64,000 bases of DNA from Bradyrhizobium sp. in8p8 (lineage in GTDB: Bacteria; Pseudomonadota; Alphaproteobacteria; Rhizobiales; Xanthobacteraceae). The notes under the pieces are model-generated. The model ran no database searches, was not told the origin of the DNA, and worked only from the letters and a program-made list of their open reading frames with translations. This document shows positions 9,574 to 19,673 of the stretch, in pieces (the first letter of the stretch is position 1; the number at the start of each line of letters is the position of its first letter). The translations under genes and the position numbers were made by a program. The stretch spans positions 1 through 64,000 of the forward strand of contig NZ_AUGD01000008.1 of assembly GCF_000426845.1 (NCBI RefSeq). Direction: 5' to 3'.

Positions 9574-11634
9574 ATGCAAAAGAACGATGCAGCAATCGTC
9601 TTCAGCGCCGGCGACCTGGTTGGGCACCTGAATTGTCGTTACCTCACACACCTTGACCTCAGGGTACTCCAGGGCGAACTAGCCAAACCGAAGGTCCGCG
9701 ATGATCCGACCCTCGATGCGCTGGTGGAGCGCGGCAAAACGCATGAGCAGGGTTTTGTCGACCATCTCGCCAAGCAGGGCAGCTCCGTCGCCGTCATTGC
9801 CGGCGTTGGCATCGATGACGCCTCGGTTGGCCAAACGCGTCAGGCGATGGCGCGTGGCGATGCGGTGATCGTTCAGGCGGCGTTGCGGGATGGGCATTGG
9901 AGCGGTCGCGCCGACGTGCTGCGGCGGGTCGAGATACCGAGCGGTTTGGGCGCCTGGTCCTACGAGGTCACCGACACCAAGCTCGCGCGCGAGACCAAGG
10001 GCAACACGGTCCTCCAGCTCAGCCTCTACTCGGACCTACTGGCGACCATGGGAGGGCTGACCTTTCTCGGCGTATTTGGGGGGACGGTGAAGGCGCCGAT
10101 CCATCGCTACAAGTTCACGGTCCACGAAACCGATGTTCGCGCCAATGACGACTTGAAAAGTGTTGGAGGCGATAAGCTTGGGAGTGTCGTTGCGATTTCC
10201 AATGACGACAGAACAATCGACATCAAGAAGCGCCAGGACACGGCCAGCTTTCATCCCGAAGCTGTGTTTGCGCACAAGTTCGTCGACAATCAGGTTCTCG
10301 CAGAATCGATCTTCCGGATCGGCGAGCACGTGGCGAACCACGGCATCACCGGGCCGGGCCTCTATCGTGCCGCTCGCGATTTGCTGCTCAAAGTCACTTC
10401 TCGTCTTAGCGGGCGCCTGTTAGAGCAAGTTGGTGAGCCGTCGGTGGCAACCGCGATACGCGCGGCGCTCTCGCTTGATCAGAGTGTCTTCCCGGTGCAG
10501 GGGTCGCCTGGGACTGGCAAGACCCATGCCGGCGCGCGCAAGATTTGTGCACTGGTGCGCGACAAGCGGACCGTCGGCGTCACGGCCAACAGCCACAAGG
10601 TCGTTCGTCACTTGCTGGACAAGTCGTTGGAAGCGGCTGGCGAGCAGAGATTGTCTCTCCAGGGCATACAAAAGGTCTCGGATGAGCCGACCTCTCTTCC
10701 GGGACTTCAGCTGACGACCAAGAATCCAGATTTCATTACCGGGATCGGCAATGGTTGCCAGATTGGTGGTGCTACCGGCTGGTTTTGGGCGCGCCCGGAC
10801 GCGGCAGGCCTTGTGGATGTTCTGTTCGTCGATGAAGCGGCGCAAATGTCATTGGCAAACGTGCTGGCTGTGTCACAGGCGGCCGAGAGCATTGTTCTAC
10901 TGGGCGACCCGAGGCAACTTGAGCAGCCAATGCAGGGGAGTCATCCGGATGGCGTTGCTGTGTCGGCGCTTGATCATGTACTCGGCGAACACGCAACGAT
11001 TGAGGCCGATCGCGGACTTTTCCTCGAGGAAACCTGGCGTTTGCACCCTGATATCTGCGCTTTCACATCCGAGCTCTTCTATGAAGGCCGACTTCGCTCG
11101 CGTGCGGGGCTGGAACGGCAAGAGATCAGGTCATCGAGCCGCGTGAACGGAGCCGGCATTCGCTATCTTGCCGTACAGCATGAGGGTAACCAGAATTCCT
11201 CTCCCGAAGAGGCAGACGAAATCAAAAGACTGGTCGATGAGATCCTCAGCAGCAAAGCAACCTGGGTCGACGGGACAGGGAAGGAAACTGCCATCGGCCT
11301 GGAGGATATTCTGATCATCGCTTCCTACAACGCGCAGGTCTTCGAGCTACAGGAGCGATTGCCGGGAGCGCGCATCGGCACTGTCGACAAGTTCCAGGGA
11401 CAGGAGGCACTAATCGCCATCTACTCGATGACAACATCCAGTCACACCGACGCTCCCCGGGGCATGGAATTTCTATACAGTCTCAACAGGCTCAACGTCG
11501 CTACGTCACGGGCAAAGGGCCTGTGCATTCTTGTTGCCTCACCGCAAGTATTTGAGGCCGAGTGCCGGACGCCGGGGCAAATGCAGCTTGTGAACGCCTT
11601 TTGCAGATATTTGGAGAGGGCTTCTACGCTGTAG
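9574..11634 (+). CDS. TM0106-family RecB-like nuclease/SF1 helicase, internally deleted
   Basis: This protein of about 686 aa starts with a Cas4/RecB-type nuclease region (FSAGDLVGHLNCRYLTHLDL, then EVTDTKLA as the likely D-x(n)-K active site). It then jumps directly into the tail of the middle region (KAPIHRYKFTVHETD) and on to an SF1 helicase with GSPGTGKT near residue 310 and FVDEAAQM near residue 419. The C-terminal motifs DKFQGQEA and NRLNVATSRA are present. TM0106-family proteins are usually much longer (over 1000 aa). The RNase-H-like and linker portions between nuclease and helicase are missing here in frame. I chose ATG 9574 because sequence upstream of it does not resemble the family. 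A decayed second copy lies at 15357-17205. Defence function is inferred from context. Confidence 0.75.
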   Translation: MQKNDAAIVFSAGDLVGHLNCRYLTHLDLRVLQGELAKPKVRDDPTLDALVERGKTHEQGFVDHLAKQGSSVAVIAGVGIDDASVGQTRQAMARGDAVIVQAALRDGHWSGRADVLRRVEIPSGLGAWSYEVTDTKLARETKGNTVLQLSLYSDLLATMGGLTFLGVFGGTVKAPIHRYKFTVHETDVRANDDLKSVGGDKLGSVVAISNDDRTIDIKKRQDTASFHPEAVFAHKFVDNQVLAESIFRIGEHVANHGITGPGLYRAARDLLLKVTSRLSGRLLEQVGEPSVATAIRAALSLDQSVFPVQGSPGTGKTHAGARKICALVRDKRTVGVTANSHKVVRHLLDKSLEAAGEQRLSLQGIQKVSDEPTSLPGLQLTTKNPDFITGIGNGCQIGGATGWFWARPDAAGLVDVLFVDEAAQMSLANVLAVSQAAESIVLLGDPRQLEQPMQGSHPDGVAVSALDHVLGEHATIEADRGLFLEETWRLHPDICAFTSELFYEGRLRSRAGLERQEIRSSSRVNGAGIRYLAVQHEGNQNSSPEEADEIKRLVDEILSSKATWVDGTGKETAIGLEDILIIASYNAQVFELQERLPGARIGTVDKFQGQEALIAIYSMTTSSHTDAPRGMEFLYSLNRLNVATSRAKGLCILVASPQVFEAECRTPGQMQLVNAFCRYLERASTL

Positions 11635-11684
11635 AGGACCTGCATCAGGGACCGCGAAGAAAAATCAAAATCGGAAAACCAATT

Positions 11685-14024
11685 ATGAATATCGAGCCGC
11701 AGTTATTGGAAGACCTGAGGAGCGCCATCGATCGTGGGCAAGCGGCAGGCGAAATAATCACCTCTCAGCAGCATGACGAGTACATCCGCAATTTCCGCGA
11801 ACGATTTGGTCCGGATGCGCTTCAAAGGCTGGATGGCGAAGCTCTCCTTAAGACGATGCACGGGCGCCAGAGTAGCGAGTCCCGCTGTTTGAGTTACTGG
11901 CTTGAGTTCATGAACGACGGGTCGTTCGCCACCAACGCATTTGGCGGAATTGGGGGCGGGTCAGCACTGAAATTCGGCCTGTACCAGAGGCCGACCGATG
12001 GAGCCTGGATGGGCGGCAAAGGCACGAGCCCGAAGGTCATCACGATGGACGAAGCGATCCAAATAGCCAGGCGACAACGTGACGAGCTGTTAGCGGCTGA
12101 CAAACTCTTGGCGGAACTGAGTTCGATTGATCATTCAGACGAAACTTATGGTCGCCTTCAAGGGCTCATGGAGCGTGCCGCGCCGGAACTCTCTGGCAAC
12201 GGTTGGTCACATAAATATTGGTTTTTGACACACCCTGATAAGCTCGACGACTACCATAGTCCGCGTTACCAGCGTTTTCATCTGTACAAACTGTTGCAGA
12301 TGCCGCCCGACCGAGTGGGGATACTTGATGGCGGTGCACCCCGCTTTATTTGCGCGGGGCGCTTCGTGGGAATAGCGCGCGCGCTCGGGGTTCCCGTTAG
12401 TAGCCTGACCTCAGCACTCAACCGACGGACGGGAGGCTTCCATCGGTTCTGGCGCATTGGAACGACCGAAGGAAGTGACGGCGACAGCCAATGGTCCTCT
12501 ATGCGCGATGGCAGTTACGTTTCAATTGGTTGGCCAAATTCCGTTCCAGATCTCTCTGCACATCTCGGCGAGGAGAAGGTCAATCTCAGAGATAGGATTA
12601 GGGAATGGCTGGTTCCTGCTTACTCGAATCCGGGGGTCGCCTCTCGTAAGGCTGGCGAGGTAGTCAAGTTCGTACGCGAGATGGTCGAAAACGATCTTGT
12701 GTTGGCCTGCGAAGGACAAACGGTGCTTGGTATCGGGCGAGTCAGTGGGTCATATGAATACGAACGCGGGCTCCGTTTCCCCCACAAGCGCCCGGTTCAA
12801 TGGCTTCTCCTCGATTCGTGGCAATTGCCACAGCCAGAAGGGCCACGCACCACGGTTTTTGAGTTAGGCAGGAATGGTGAGAATTTACTTGCACTTGAGC
12901 GCAAGATGTTTTCTGGAGGAGCCTCGAGCTCACCTGTCAGTCGGCGGAATACAGCGCGCGCTGCGGCAGCTACTGCTGTAACGCAGCTGCCGCCGTTAGA
13001 TCCATTCGCGGCAAGGGTGGAAGGCATCCTGCGTCGCAAAGGGCAAGTACTTCTCTACGGTCCGCCTGGAACTGGCAAGACCTATCTCGCGGTTCGAGCT
13101 GCAACAGAGCTTGCCGCGCGCCAGCGATTCGGCAAGACCCCTTCGATGCTTACGGAGCCCGAGCGAGCTGAGATCGAGAATCCGAAAGGCCTGGTGCGAA
13201 AATGCACCTTCCATCCCGGATACGGCTACGAGGACTTCATAGAAGGCCTGCGACCCGAGACGGTGTCGGGGCATCTGTTCTTTGAACGGCGCGCTGGAGT
13301 TTTCAAGCAATTATGCGCCGATGCCGAAAGGGCCAGCGATAGGCACTTCTTCCTCGTTGTGGATGAGATTAATCGAGGTGATGTCCCTAGAATTTTCGGC
13401 GAGTTGATAACGCTTCTCGAGCACGACAAGCGGAGTAGCATTGTCACGCTTCCCAGCGGATCACACTTTTCCGTCCCGCCTAACGTCTTCGTCATCGGCA
13501 CGATGAACACTGCCGATAGGTCGATCTCGCTGTTAGATGTCGCGCTTAGAAGGCGCTTCGGATTCATCGAGCTGATGCCGGATAGCTCTCTACTTGAAAG
13601 ACGTGCAGTGGGCGACTTGCCGCTTGGCCCCTGGCTCGACGCGCTTAATGCCCGTTTACGCCGGCATCTGAAGCGCGACGCGCGCAACCTTCAGATTGGG
13701 CACGCATACTTGCTCGGTCAGCCCATCATGTCTGTTGCGGAGTTCTCGCGTGTACTTCGTGAGGACATTATCCCGCTTCTTGAGGAGTACTGCTACGACG
13801 ACTTTAGCGTGTTGAGCGACATTCTTGGGCCAAGCCTGGTCGATGTCCAGGGCGCCCGAATTCGGGATGAAATATTCGATCCAAAGAATGAGGACAGTCT
13901 GCTTCAGGCTCTTGCGTACGAAGAAATGCAATCGTTGACGCTAGTTGAAGACACAGAGCAGGATGAGGATGCGGCTGATCTGGCCGCTGATGAAGCCGAC
14001 GATGCTCAAGTACCCTCAACCTGA
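11685..14024 (+). CDS. mcrB: McrB-type GTPase of a modification-dependent restriction system
   Basis: The protein is 779 aa. The C-terminal half is a McrB AAA+ GTPase: Walker A GPPGTGKTY near residue 460, FHPGYGYEDFIEGLRP, the McrB signature VVDEINRGDVPRIFGELI near 564, and GTMNTADRSISLLDVALRRRF near 606. The N-terminal half (about 100-390) is a long region with WSHKYWFLTHPD and a PUA/EVE-like segment that probably senses modified bases. The ATG at 11685 is preferred because the upstream open frame overlaps the previous gene. The stop overlaps the start of mcrC by 23 nt, indicating translational coupling. McrBC complexes translocate on and cut DNA carrying modified cytosines; the actual target modification cannot be read from sequence. 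Confidence 0.92.
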   Translation: MNIEPQLLEDLRSAIDRGQAAGEIITSQQHDEYIRNFRERFGPDALQRLDGEALLKTMHGRQSSESRCLSYWLEFMNDGSFATNAFGGIGGGSALKFGLYQRPTDGAWMGGKGTSPKVITMDEAIQIARRQRDELLAADKLLAELSSIDHSDETYGRLQGLMERAAPELSGNGWSHKYWFLTHPDKLDDYHSPRYQRFHLYKLLQMPPDRVGILDGGAPRFICAGRFVGIARALGVPVSSLTSALNRRTGGFHRFWRIGTTEGSDGDSQWSSMRDGSYVSIGWPNSVPDLSAHLGEEKVNLRDRIREWLVPAYSNPGVASRKAGEVVKFVREMVENDLVLACEGQTVLGIGRVSGSYEYERGLRFPHKRPVQWLLLDSWQLPQPEGPRTTVFELGRNGENLLALERKMFSGGASSSPVSRRNTARAAAATAVTQLPPLDPFAARVEGILRRKGQVLLYGPPGTGKTYLAVRAATELAARQRFGKTPSMLTEPERAEIENPKGLVRKCTFHPGYGYEDFIEGLRPETVSGHLFFERRAGVFKQLCADAERASDRHFFLVVDEINRGDVPRIFGELITLLEHDKRSSIVTLPSGSHFSVPPNVFVIGTMNTADRSISLLDVALRRRFGFIELMPDSSLLERRAVGDLPLGPWLDALNARLRRHLKRDARNLQIGHAYLLGQPIMSVAEFSRVLREDIIPLLEEYCYDDFSVLSDILGPSLVDVQGARIRDEIFDPKNEDSLLQALAYEEMQSLTLVEDTEQDEDAADLAADEADDAQVPST

Positions 14025-15327
14025 CGACGAACTCACTCCCATCACGCTAAATGAGTGGGATCGCGTCGAGGCTGTTTCACGTCCGCAACTCGTGGGCACG
14101 ACGCTTGGGAATAATCTCGGAGCACAAAGCCTAGCGCTTGCAATTCGAAGGCAGGTCGACGTCCGAGAGGGATATAAGGGTCTCGAAGTCTCCACGACTT
14201 CTTTTGTGGGGCACATCGCCGTAGGGCCCCTTCGGATTAACATCAATCCCAAGCTGCAGGGATTGGCCCTCACGTCGCTGGTTCGTTACGCCTATGGTCT
14301 GCGTGACTTCGAAGTGATTGGGCAGACCCTCACTCCGACAGCGCAATACGGTATCCACGATATTCTCATATCGTTGCTAGCGGCGGAGATTGAGGAACTT
14401 CTGCATCGGGGTTTGCTGCGCCGGTATATTTCAGCTTCAGAAATGCTCATAAGTCCCAGAGGGCGAATCCTCGTCGAGAAGATCGCATCTCGCGGGGGGA
14501 TCTTGGATGGAACGCTTCCGTGTTTGCACTTCCAGCGGCATGCCAATTGGAAGCTGAACCGGGTTTTGCGGTCGGGGCTCGATCTCGCAGGAAGCATGAC
14601 GACGAATCGGGATTTATATCGACGCCTTCGGAGGTTGGGCGAAGCATTCGACGCCGTCGAAACAGCTCCGCTCCAGGGGCGTGATCTCGACGAGGTTGAG
14701 CGGGGGCTGACGCGTCTCACGGCAACAAGTAGGCCTGCACTGACGCTCATTCGACTTCTATTTGGAATGCACGGCACGTCAATTGAGACGGAGACGTCTT
14801 CTCACCGCACCCCCGGATTTTTGTTTGACATGAACCTCTTTTTTCAGCGTCTGCTTTCACGATTCTTGCACGAAAACCTTGATGATCTCTCGATAAGGGA
14901 CGAGCAGGCGACCAAAGGCATGTTCGCATACGCACCGCTGGGAAACCCCAAAGGACGCCCCTTGCCAAGACCCCGGCCTGACTTTGCACTGTTCAGTGCT
15001 AAGGGCCTGATCGGTTTTCTGGATGCAAAGTACCGTGACGTCTGGGAAAAAAGTTATCCTGCCGATTGGCTCTACCAACTGTCGATGTACGCGTTGTCTT
15101 CTCCGAATCAGAAAAGCATTCTTCTGTACGGGACCACTTCATCAGAGGCTCGCGAAGAGCGGATAGAGATCCGTCACCCTGTGTTTTGGGGGGCCGGATC
15201 TAACCCGACGGTGATCTTTCGTCCAGTGCAGTTGCAAGAGCTGGCTATGCTGCTGCATTCCTCCGAGGAGGCTTCGGCAAAGTGGAGACAGCGGAGGAGC
15301 TTCGCGCGCTCCCTCGTTACCTTTTGA
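14002..15327 (+). CDS. mcrC: McrC-type nuclease subunit
   Basis: The protein is 441 aa and is the partner of McrB. The N-terminal region interacts with McrB in the family. The C-terminal part carries the PD-(D/E)xK nuclease: RPRPDFALF followed by FLDAKYRDVW, which supplies the Asp and the D-x-K pair. ATG 14002 lies inside the end of mcrB, 23 nt before its stop; an alternative ATG at 13990 is possible. All expected motifs are present, so the McrBC pair appears intact. It is the last intact gene of the plus-strand defence run. Confidence 0.92.
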   Translation: MLKYPQPDDELTPITLNEWDRVEAVSRPQLVGTTLGNNLGAQSLALAIRRQVDVREGYKGLEVSTTSFVGHIAVGPLRININPKLQGLALTSLVRYAYGLRDFEVIGQTLTPTAQYGIHDILISLLAAEIEELLHRGLLRRYISASEMLISPRGRILVEKIASRGGILDGTLPCLHFQRHANWKLNRVLRSGLDLAGSMTTNRDLYRRLRRLGEAFDAVETAPLQGRDLDEVERGLTRLTATSRPALTLIRLLFGMHGTSIETETSSHRTPGFLFDMNLFFQRLLSRFLHENLDDLSIRDEQATKGMFAYAPLGNPKGRPLPRPRPDFALFSAKGLIGFLDAKYRDVWEKSYPADWLYQLSMYALSSPNQKSILLYGTTSSEAREERIEIRHPVFWGAGSNPTVIFRPVQLQELAMLLHSSEEASAKWRQRRSFARSLVTF

Positions 15328-15356
15328 GTCTCTGAGCTAAGAGACTGGCTCGAACA

Positions 15357-17205
15357 TTTGCTAGCCAGATTAGCCGCGGGAAGGCGATCGACCGACCTCA
15401 GCCTAAGCCCGTCGAGATCAGCGAGGATCTCAGTGACTGGAAGCGTAAGGTTGCAGCCCTCATTCCGAAGCTGACGGATGGTGTCCCCGACGACGTCACC
15501 CAACGAAGTGCAGAACAGCAGGCGCGTTGGCTGCTCGCCTACTTGTTGGATTTCTTTGGACGGGAGAACAAGGGAACAAGGCGGTCTGGTGGGAGTTCTT
15601 TCGCTTGAGCGACTTGCCGGCCGAAGAACTGTTGCATGAGCGCGCGGGCTTGGCCGAGCTGACCTATGTGGGAACTGTGGGCGTTACTTCCAAAACGCCA
15701 GTCCACCGCTACCGGTTTTCGGCTCAAGAAACGGATATTCGGGTCGACGCCGACCTCAAGTGCGTAGGTGGTGATAAGTTTGGGACGGTAGTGGCAATTT
15801 CGTTTGATGAGCGAACCGTCGACATCAAAAAGCGGAAGGATACGGCCGGCGTTCATCCTGAGGCGGTTTTCGCCCACACATTCATCAACAATCAGGTCCT
15901 TGCCGACACAATCTTTCAGATCGGCGAGCATGTTGCAGACAAGGAATCGAAGGCTCCGGAAACTAGCGGGCCGCCCGCGATCTTTTGCTCAAGATCGCAC
16001 CGCGTCTCGTTAGTGGTGAGCTGCGCAAGAGCGGAGAGAACGCTTTAGATTCGGCGAGAAGGATCGCCCTGTCGCTCGATCAAAGCGCCTTCCCTGTGCA
16101 GGGTCCCCCGGGCGCTGGCAAGACCATATCGGTGCGCAGACGATCCGCGAGCTGGCCAGCAAAAAGCTAAAGGTGGGGGTTACGGCAAACAGCCACAAAG
16201 TCCTCCGCCACATGCTGTATAAATCCCTCGAAGCCGCGGCCGAAACCCAGGTCGCAGTTCAGTGCATCCAAAAAGTCTCTGACGACGAAAAGTCGCTCCC
16301 GTATCTTCAGTTTGTGAAGCAAAATCAAGAGTTCATCGATGGGCTAAGCACGACCTGCCAGGTCGGAGGCGCCACCAGCTGGTTCTGGGCGCGTCTGGAC
16401 GCCACTGGAATCGTCGATGTCTTGTTCGACGAAGCGGCGCAGATGTCGCTGGCCAACGTTCTGGCGGTGTCGCAGGCGGCACAGAGCATCGTGCTGTTGG
16501 GCGATCCACGGCAATTGGAGCAACCGATCCAAGGCAGCCATCCTGATGTAGTCGCGGTTTCGGCGTTGGATCACATTTTAGGAGAGCACGCGACGATCGA
16601 GGGCTGTTTCGGGAAGAGACCTGGCGAATGCACCCCGATATCTGTGCGTTCACGTCCGAACTCTTCTATGACAATCGCCTCCATTCGCGGGCCGGCCTGG
16701 AACGGCAGTTGATCAAGTCAAAAAGCCGGGCGAACGGTACGGGACTTCGCTACCTGGCGGTGCCGCACGAGGGAAACCAGAATTCCTCGTCGGAGGAGGT
16801 CGAACAGGTTCGCGTCCTGGTCGCGGAGATCCTCAGCAGCGGGACCACTTGGGTCGATAACAAGGGCGCGGAGGCACCCGTCACGCTGAGCGATATTCTG
16901 ATCATCGCTCCGTACAATTGCAGGAAGCGATCCCAGGCGCGCGCATCGGCAGGGTCGACAAGGTTCAGGGGCAAGAGGCGCCGATCGTGATCTACTCGAT
17001 GACGACGTCGAGCCACGCTGATGCCCCGCGAGGCATGGAGTTGCTGTACAGTTTGAATCGATTGAATGTGGCGACCTCGCGGGCAAAATGCCTTTGCGTC
17101 CTGGTGGCATCGCCGCGTGTGTTCGAAGCCGAATGCCGCACGCCGCGGCAGATGCAGCTGGCGAACGCATATTGCCGGTACTTGGAACTGGCCAAATCGC
17201 TGTGA
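15357..17205 (+). pseudogene. Decayed second TM0106-family nuclease/helicase
   Basis: Fragments in three frames together recover the middle and helicase parts of a TM0106-type protein. They run in order: QQARWLLAYLLDFFGREN (frame from 15357), WWEFFRLSDLPAEELL to EHVADK, LLKIAPRL to GPPGAGKT, VTANSHKVLRH to LFDEAAQM, HPDICAFTSELFY, and finally VDKVQGQEAP to YCRYLELAKSL ending at 17205. The N-terminal nuclease is absent. The first frameshift, near 15575, is an 8-bp tandem duplication (GGAACAAG). At least four more frameshifts follow, and one codon is missing in the Walker B motif. It is 60-70% similar by eye to the copy at 9574-11634 and retains the middle part that copy has lost. Confidence 0.85.
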
Positions 17206-17502
17206 GGTCAGCCAGAGGCCGGCTTCTTCTATAATTTTCCATATGCGATTTCTTCGATACGGGCCGTCATAGAAGCATGTGTTCGACTAGCGTTTGAGCT
17301 TAATCACGATGGATCGAGGCGCACGGAACGAGGGGCGCGCATCCCGAAAGAGTTGCGAGTGCAGACCTCACGTGTGACGATCTTTAGCGACCTTGCCCAG
17401 ACTGAACTCGTAAAAATCGAGTAGGTGAGCATGCGGGGCCCTAGCTGATCGGGATTTTTGCGAGCCTAGCTGCGGCAAGGCGTATCGGTGAGAGTCTCTC
17501 TA

Positions 17503-18396
17503 TCACTTTCTGGGAGCGACGACATCTTCGCAACGCTCGCCATACAGCGCTTGATAGCGTCGGCATGCATCTTCCGCTTCCTCTGGAATTTCTACTCGAG
17601 TTTGTTCTTCGCTCCTCTGCTGTAGGTCGCGGAATTTCCATCGTGCTTCGCGCATGACCGTGATTTCAAGGCTGCATCGTGCCTCGGCCATGGCCGAACT
17701 GGTTCTTGGACACCGACTTGAATCCACCGGCTCATAGAACATCTGCTCACCGGTTGAACGGGTTCCGAAGTAAGTCTGCTTTCCCGTCATTGAACGAAGT
17801 CGAATACGGTCAGCGTTGGCACCCAAAGCGCCATAGCCGATATCGGCGCAATCGCCATTCTGGCCAGCTCCTGGTAATTCCGGCAACCGACCATTCGCGC
17901 AAATGAAGCTCCATTCTATCTGGTCTGCCCTCTTGGGTACGAACTTCTCGCCGGTCTCGAAATTGAGATTGACTTGAGAATCGATGCGTCTATCGCTGAT
18001 CCGGCTTGTACCGGCGCGCACTAGGGACGTGTCCAGTGCCGCTACCAGATTCTTATTCGCTCGTGCCAATCGCGAGATCTCTCGCACGCTAGCGGCCGCC
18101 GCTGCTTTGGCCTCCGCCATGTGGTCTTGAAGTTCGCGAGTTTGGTTACCGCTTTTTTGAGCAGTGTCGATATTTGCCCGATAGGACAAATACTCACCCG
18201 CTGCCAACAAGAGCAGCGTGCCAGCGGCAAAAGCGACCTTTACCACACCTATGATGGTGACACGTCTCCACCACGGAGGGGGAACGACGTATTCTTCTTG
18301 CGGACGAACCGTCTTTAGGTCTGAAACACTTAGAACAGCGGTTACAAATGCAAAGACGGCCAAAAGCAACTTGATCACGAGTGCAGTCACGGCCAC
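17503..18396 (-). CDS. Membrane-anchored coiled-coil protein, unknown function
   Basis: The protein is 297 aa. Two hydrophobic segments at about residues 4-24 and 46-67 flank a short loop with VVPPPWW, consistent with an inner-membrane hairpin. An Ala/Glu/Arg-rich helical stretch (about 80-120) looks like a coiled coil. The remainder is soluble, with cysteines in SFICANG, NGDCADIG, SSRCPRT, EARCSLE, AEDACRR and GERCEDV. Their number suggests disulfides and a periplasmic location. I do not recognise the family. It stands alone on the minus strand between the decayed helicase and a secreted protein gene. The ~300 bp on its 3' side (17206-17502) hold nothing I can identify. Confidence 0.6.
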   Translation of the reverse strand: MAVTALVIKLLLAVFAFVTAVLSVSDLKTVRPQEEYVVPPPWWRRVTIIGVVKVAFAAGTLLLLAAGEYLSYRANIDTAQKSGNQTRELQDHMAEAKAAAAASVREISRLARANKNLVAALDTSLVRAGTSRISDRRIDSQVNLNFETGEKFVPKRADQIEWSFICANGRLPELPGAGQNGDCADIGYGALGANADRIRLRSMTGKQTYFGTRSTGEQMFYEPVDSSRCPRTSSAMAEARCSLEITVMREARWKFRDLQQRSEEQTRVEIPEEAEDACRRYQALYGERCEDVVAPRK

Positions 18397-18815
18397 TCCT
18401 CCACACGGTGAAGCTAGCAGTGTTGCGCTTTACATTGAAGCGCCAAAGCCGGAATTCATGTCTGAAGCCTACCAGCTGCCTCGCCTCGCCTTTTACGTCC
18501 GCGGAAGACGTCGAGACTGCAGACCGCTGTCAAGCGGTCACTCATCGAATGTCTGATGCTGGAAGATGCTTGCCGGCGGCTAGTTTGATGTCGAGTCGGT
18601 CGACGAGTGTACCGCTATTGCTCAGCCGCAATTTTTCGCCCGGCGCCCGCAGCGTTCGGTGGGCATGTTCACGGGTTCGGGTGCGGTTCGTTCCCGAGTG
18701 GGGACGCCGAGGTTCGAGCCACCGAATTGCAGTTTTCGCCTATAGATATCTGCAACTGATCGTTGTATCGTTGATATGCGATAGGGTAGGCCGTTGACTA
18801 GCGGATGGAGCACCC
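18397..18815. other. Intergenic stretch, nothing recognised
   Basis: About 420 bp between two divergently oriented genes (17503-18396 minus, 18816-19319 plus). I find no convincing coding sequence or RNA. It presumably contains both promoters. Confidence 0.5.
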
Positions 18816-19319
18816 ATGAAGTGGAGGAAGTTAGCGTATTTTCCACTGATATTGTTCGCTTACGCAGTTTGTTTTGCGGTTGATGGAGCAGCTCAGGATA
18901 GTTCACGTCCAACGCGCGTTGGTGACTGGCGCCTAGAGTATATTCAGAGCTCGGAAAGTGCCGATCTCAGAGCTGTTGGCGGTCGTGATTTTCATCTCAT
19001 CTATACTTGCTTGAGCCGCGGCGAAGCCATTCTGGGTTTGGCCTTTTGGGGGCCAGACATTACCGGCGACGGTCCGAACGACACTCGCCAGTTCACGTTT
19101 ATCGCAGGACAAAAAAAGGAGACGTTCCAACTAAGCACCCCTCGTGGAGGCGTTTATCACTTTCGTTCTCAGGATAGAAGGGCGGCGATGAACTTGATCT
19201 CGTCGGTGAAGGAATTATCGGTCAAGTTTATTGGGCTTTCAGGAGAGCAAAATGTTGATTTCCAAACTGAGCGCGCCGGCGAAGCATTCGCAGCTGTCGG
19301 TTCGCGTTGTCCCGGATAA
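18816..19319 (+). CDS. Small secreted protein, unknown function
   Basis: The protein is 167 aa with a clear Sec signal peptide: basic start MKWRK, a hydrophobic core LAYFPLILFAYAVCFAV and a likely cleavage after GAA near residue 26. The mature part is beta-rich in appearance, with two cysteines (YTCLSRG and SRCPG at the C-terminus) that may pair in the periplasm. I do not recognise the family. It has no partner gene nearby. Confidence 0.55.
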   Translation: MKWRKLAYFPLILFAYAVCFAVDGAAQDSSRPTRVGDWRLEYIQSSESADLRAVGGRDFHLIYTCLSRGEAILGLAFWGPDITGDGPNDTRQFTFIAGQKKETFQLSTPRGGVYHFRSQDRRAAMNLISSVKELSVKFIGLSGEQNVDFQTERAGEAFAAVGSRCPG

Positions 19320-19349
19320 CCGTTTCTGCCCCACTATTGGCGAACATGC

Positions 19350-19560
19350 AGCATGACAGGCAACCGCCCGCTCAATGTGTCGTCGCGGCCGCCACCGTGA
19401 AGCGTGTTGGCCTGCGCGTTCAGATGATCGTGTCGCCGGCGCTCTCCGGGTGATACGAACAATCAGCGGTGTCGCTTCCGAAGCCACATTCGAAGGAGTC
19501 TTGACCTGCATAACCAGTCAGTACGTCGCCGCCGCCGTTTACCCTGAATGAGTCCAACGC
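19350..19560 (-). pseudogene. Possible RTX-repeat protein remnant
   Basis: Minus-strand reading gives a glycine/aspartate-rich segment with NGGGDVLTGYAGQDSF, then after a stop and frame change TLHGGGRDDTLSG. These resemble the GGxGxDxLxG nonapeptides of calcium-binding RTX proteins. The frame is broken and neither end of a gene can be found. A remnant is likely, but the match is short. Confidence 0.3.
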
Positions 19561-19673
19561 GGCGCGCCTAATTCACGGCCAATCGTCCAAACTCAGCAAA
19601 TGAAGCACCATTCGACCGGCGCAGAGCGACCGGCGATACCCCCAAGCGGGACCGAGAAGTGTTTTCACGCCGA

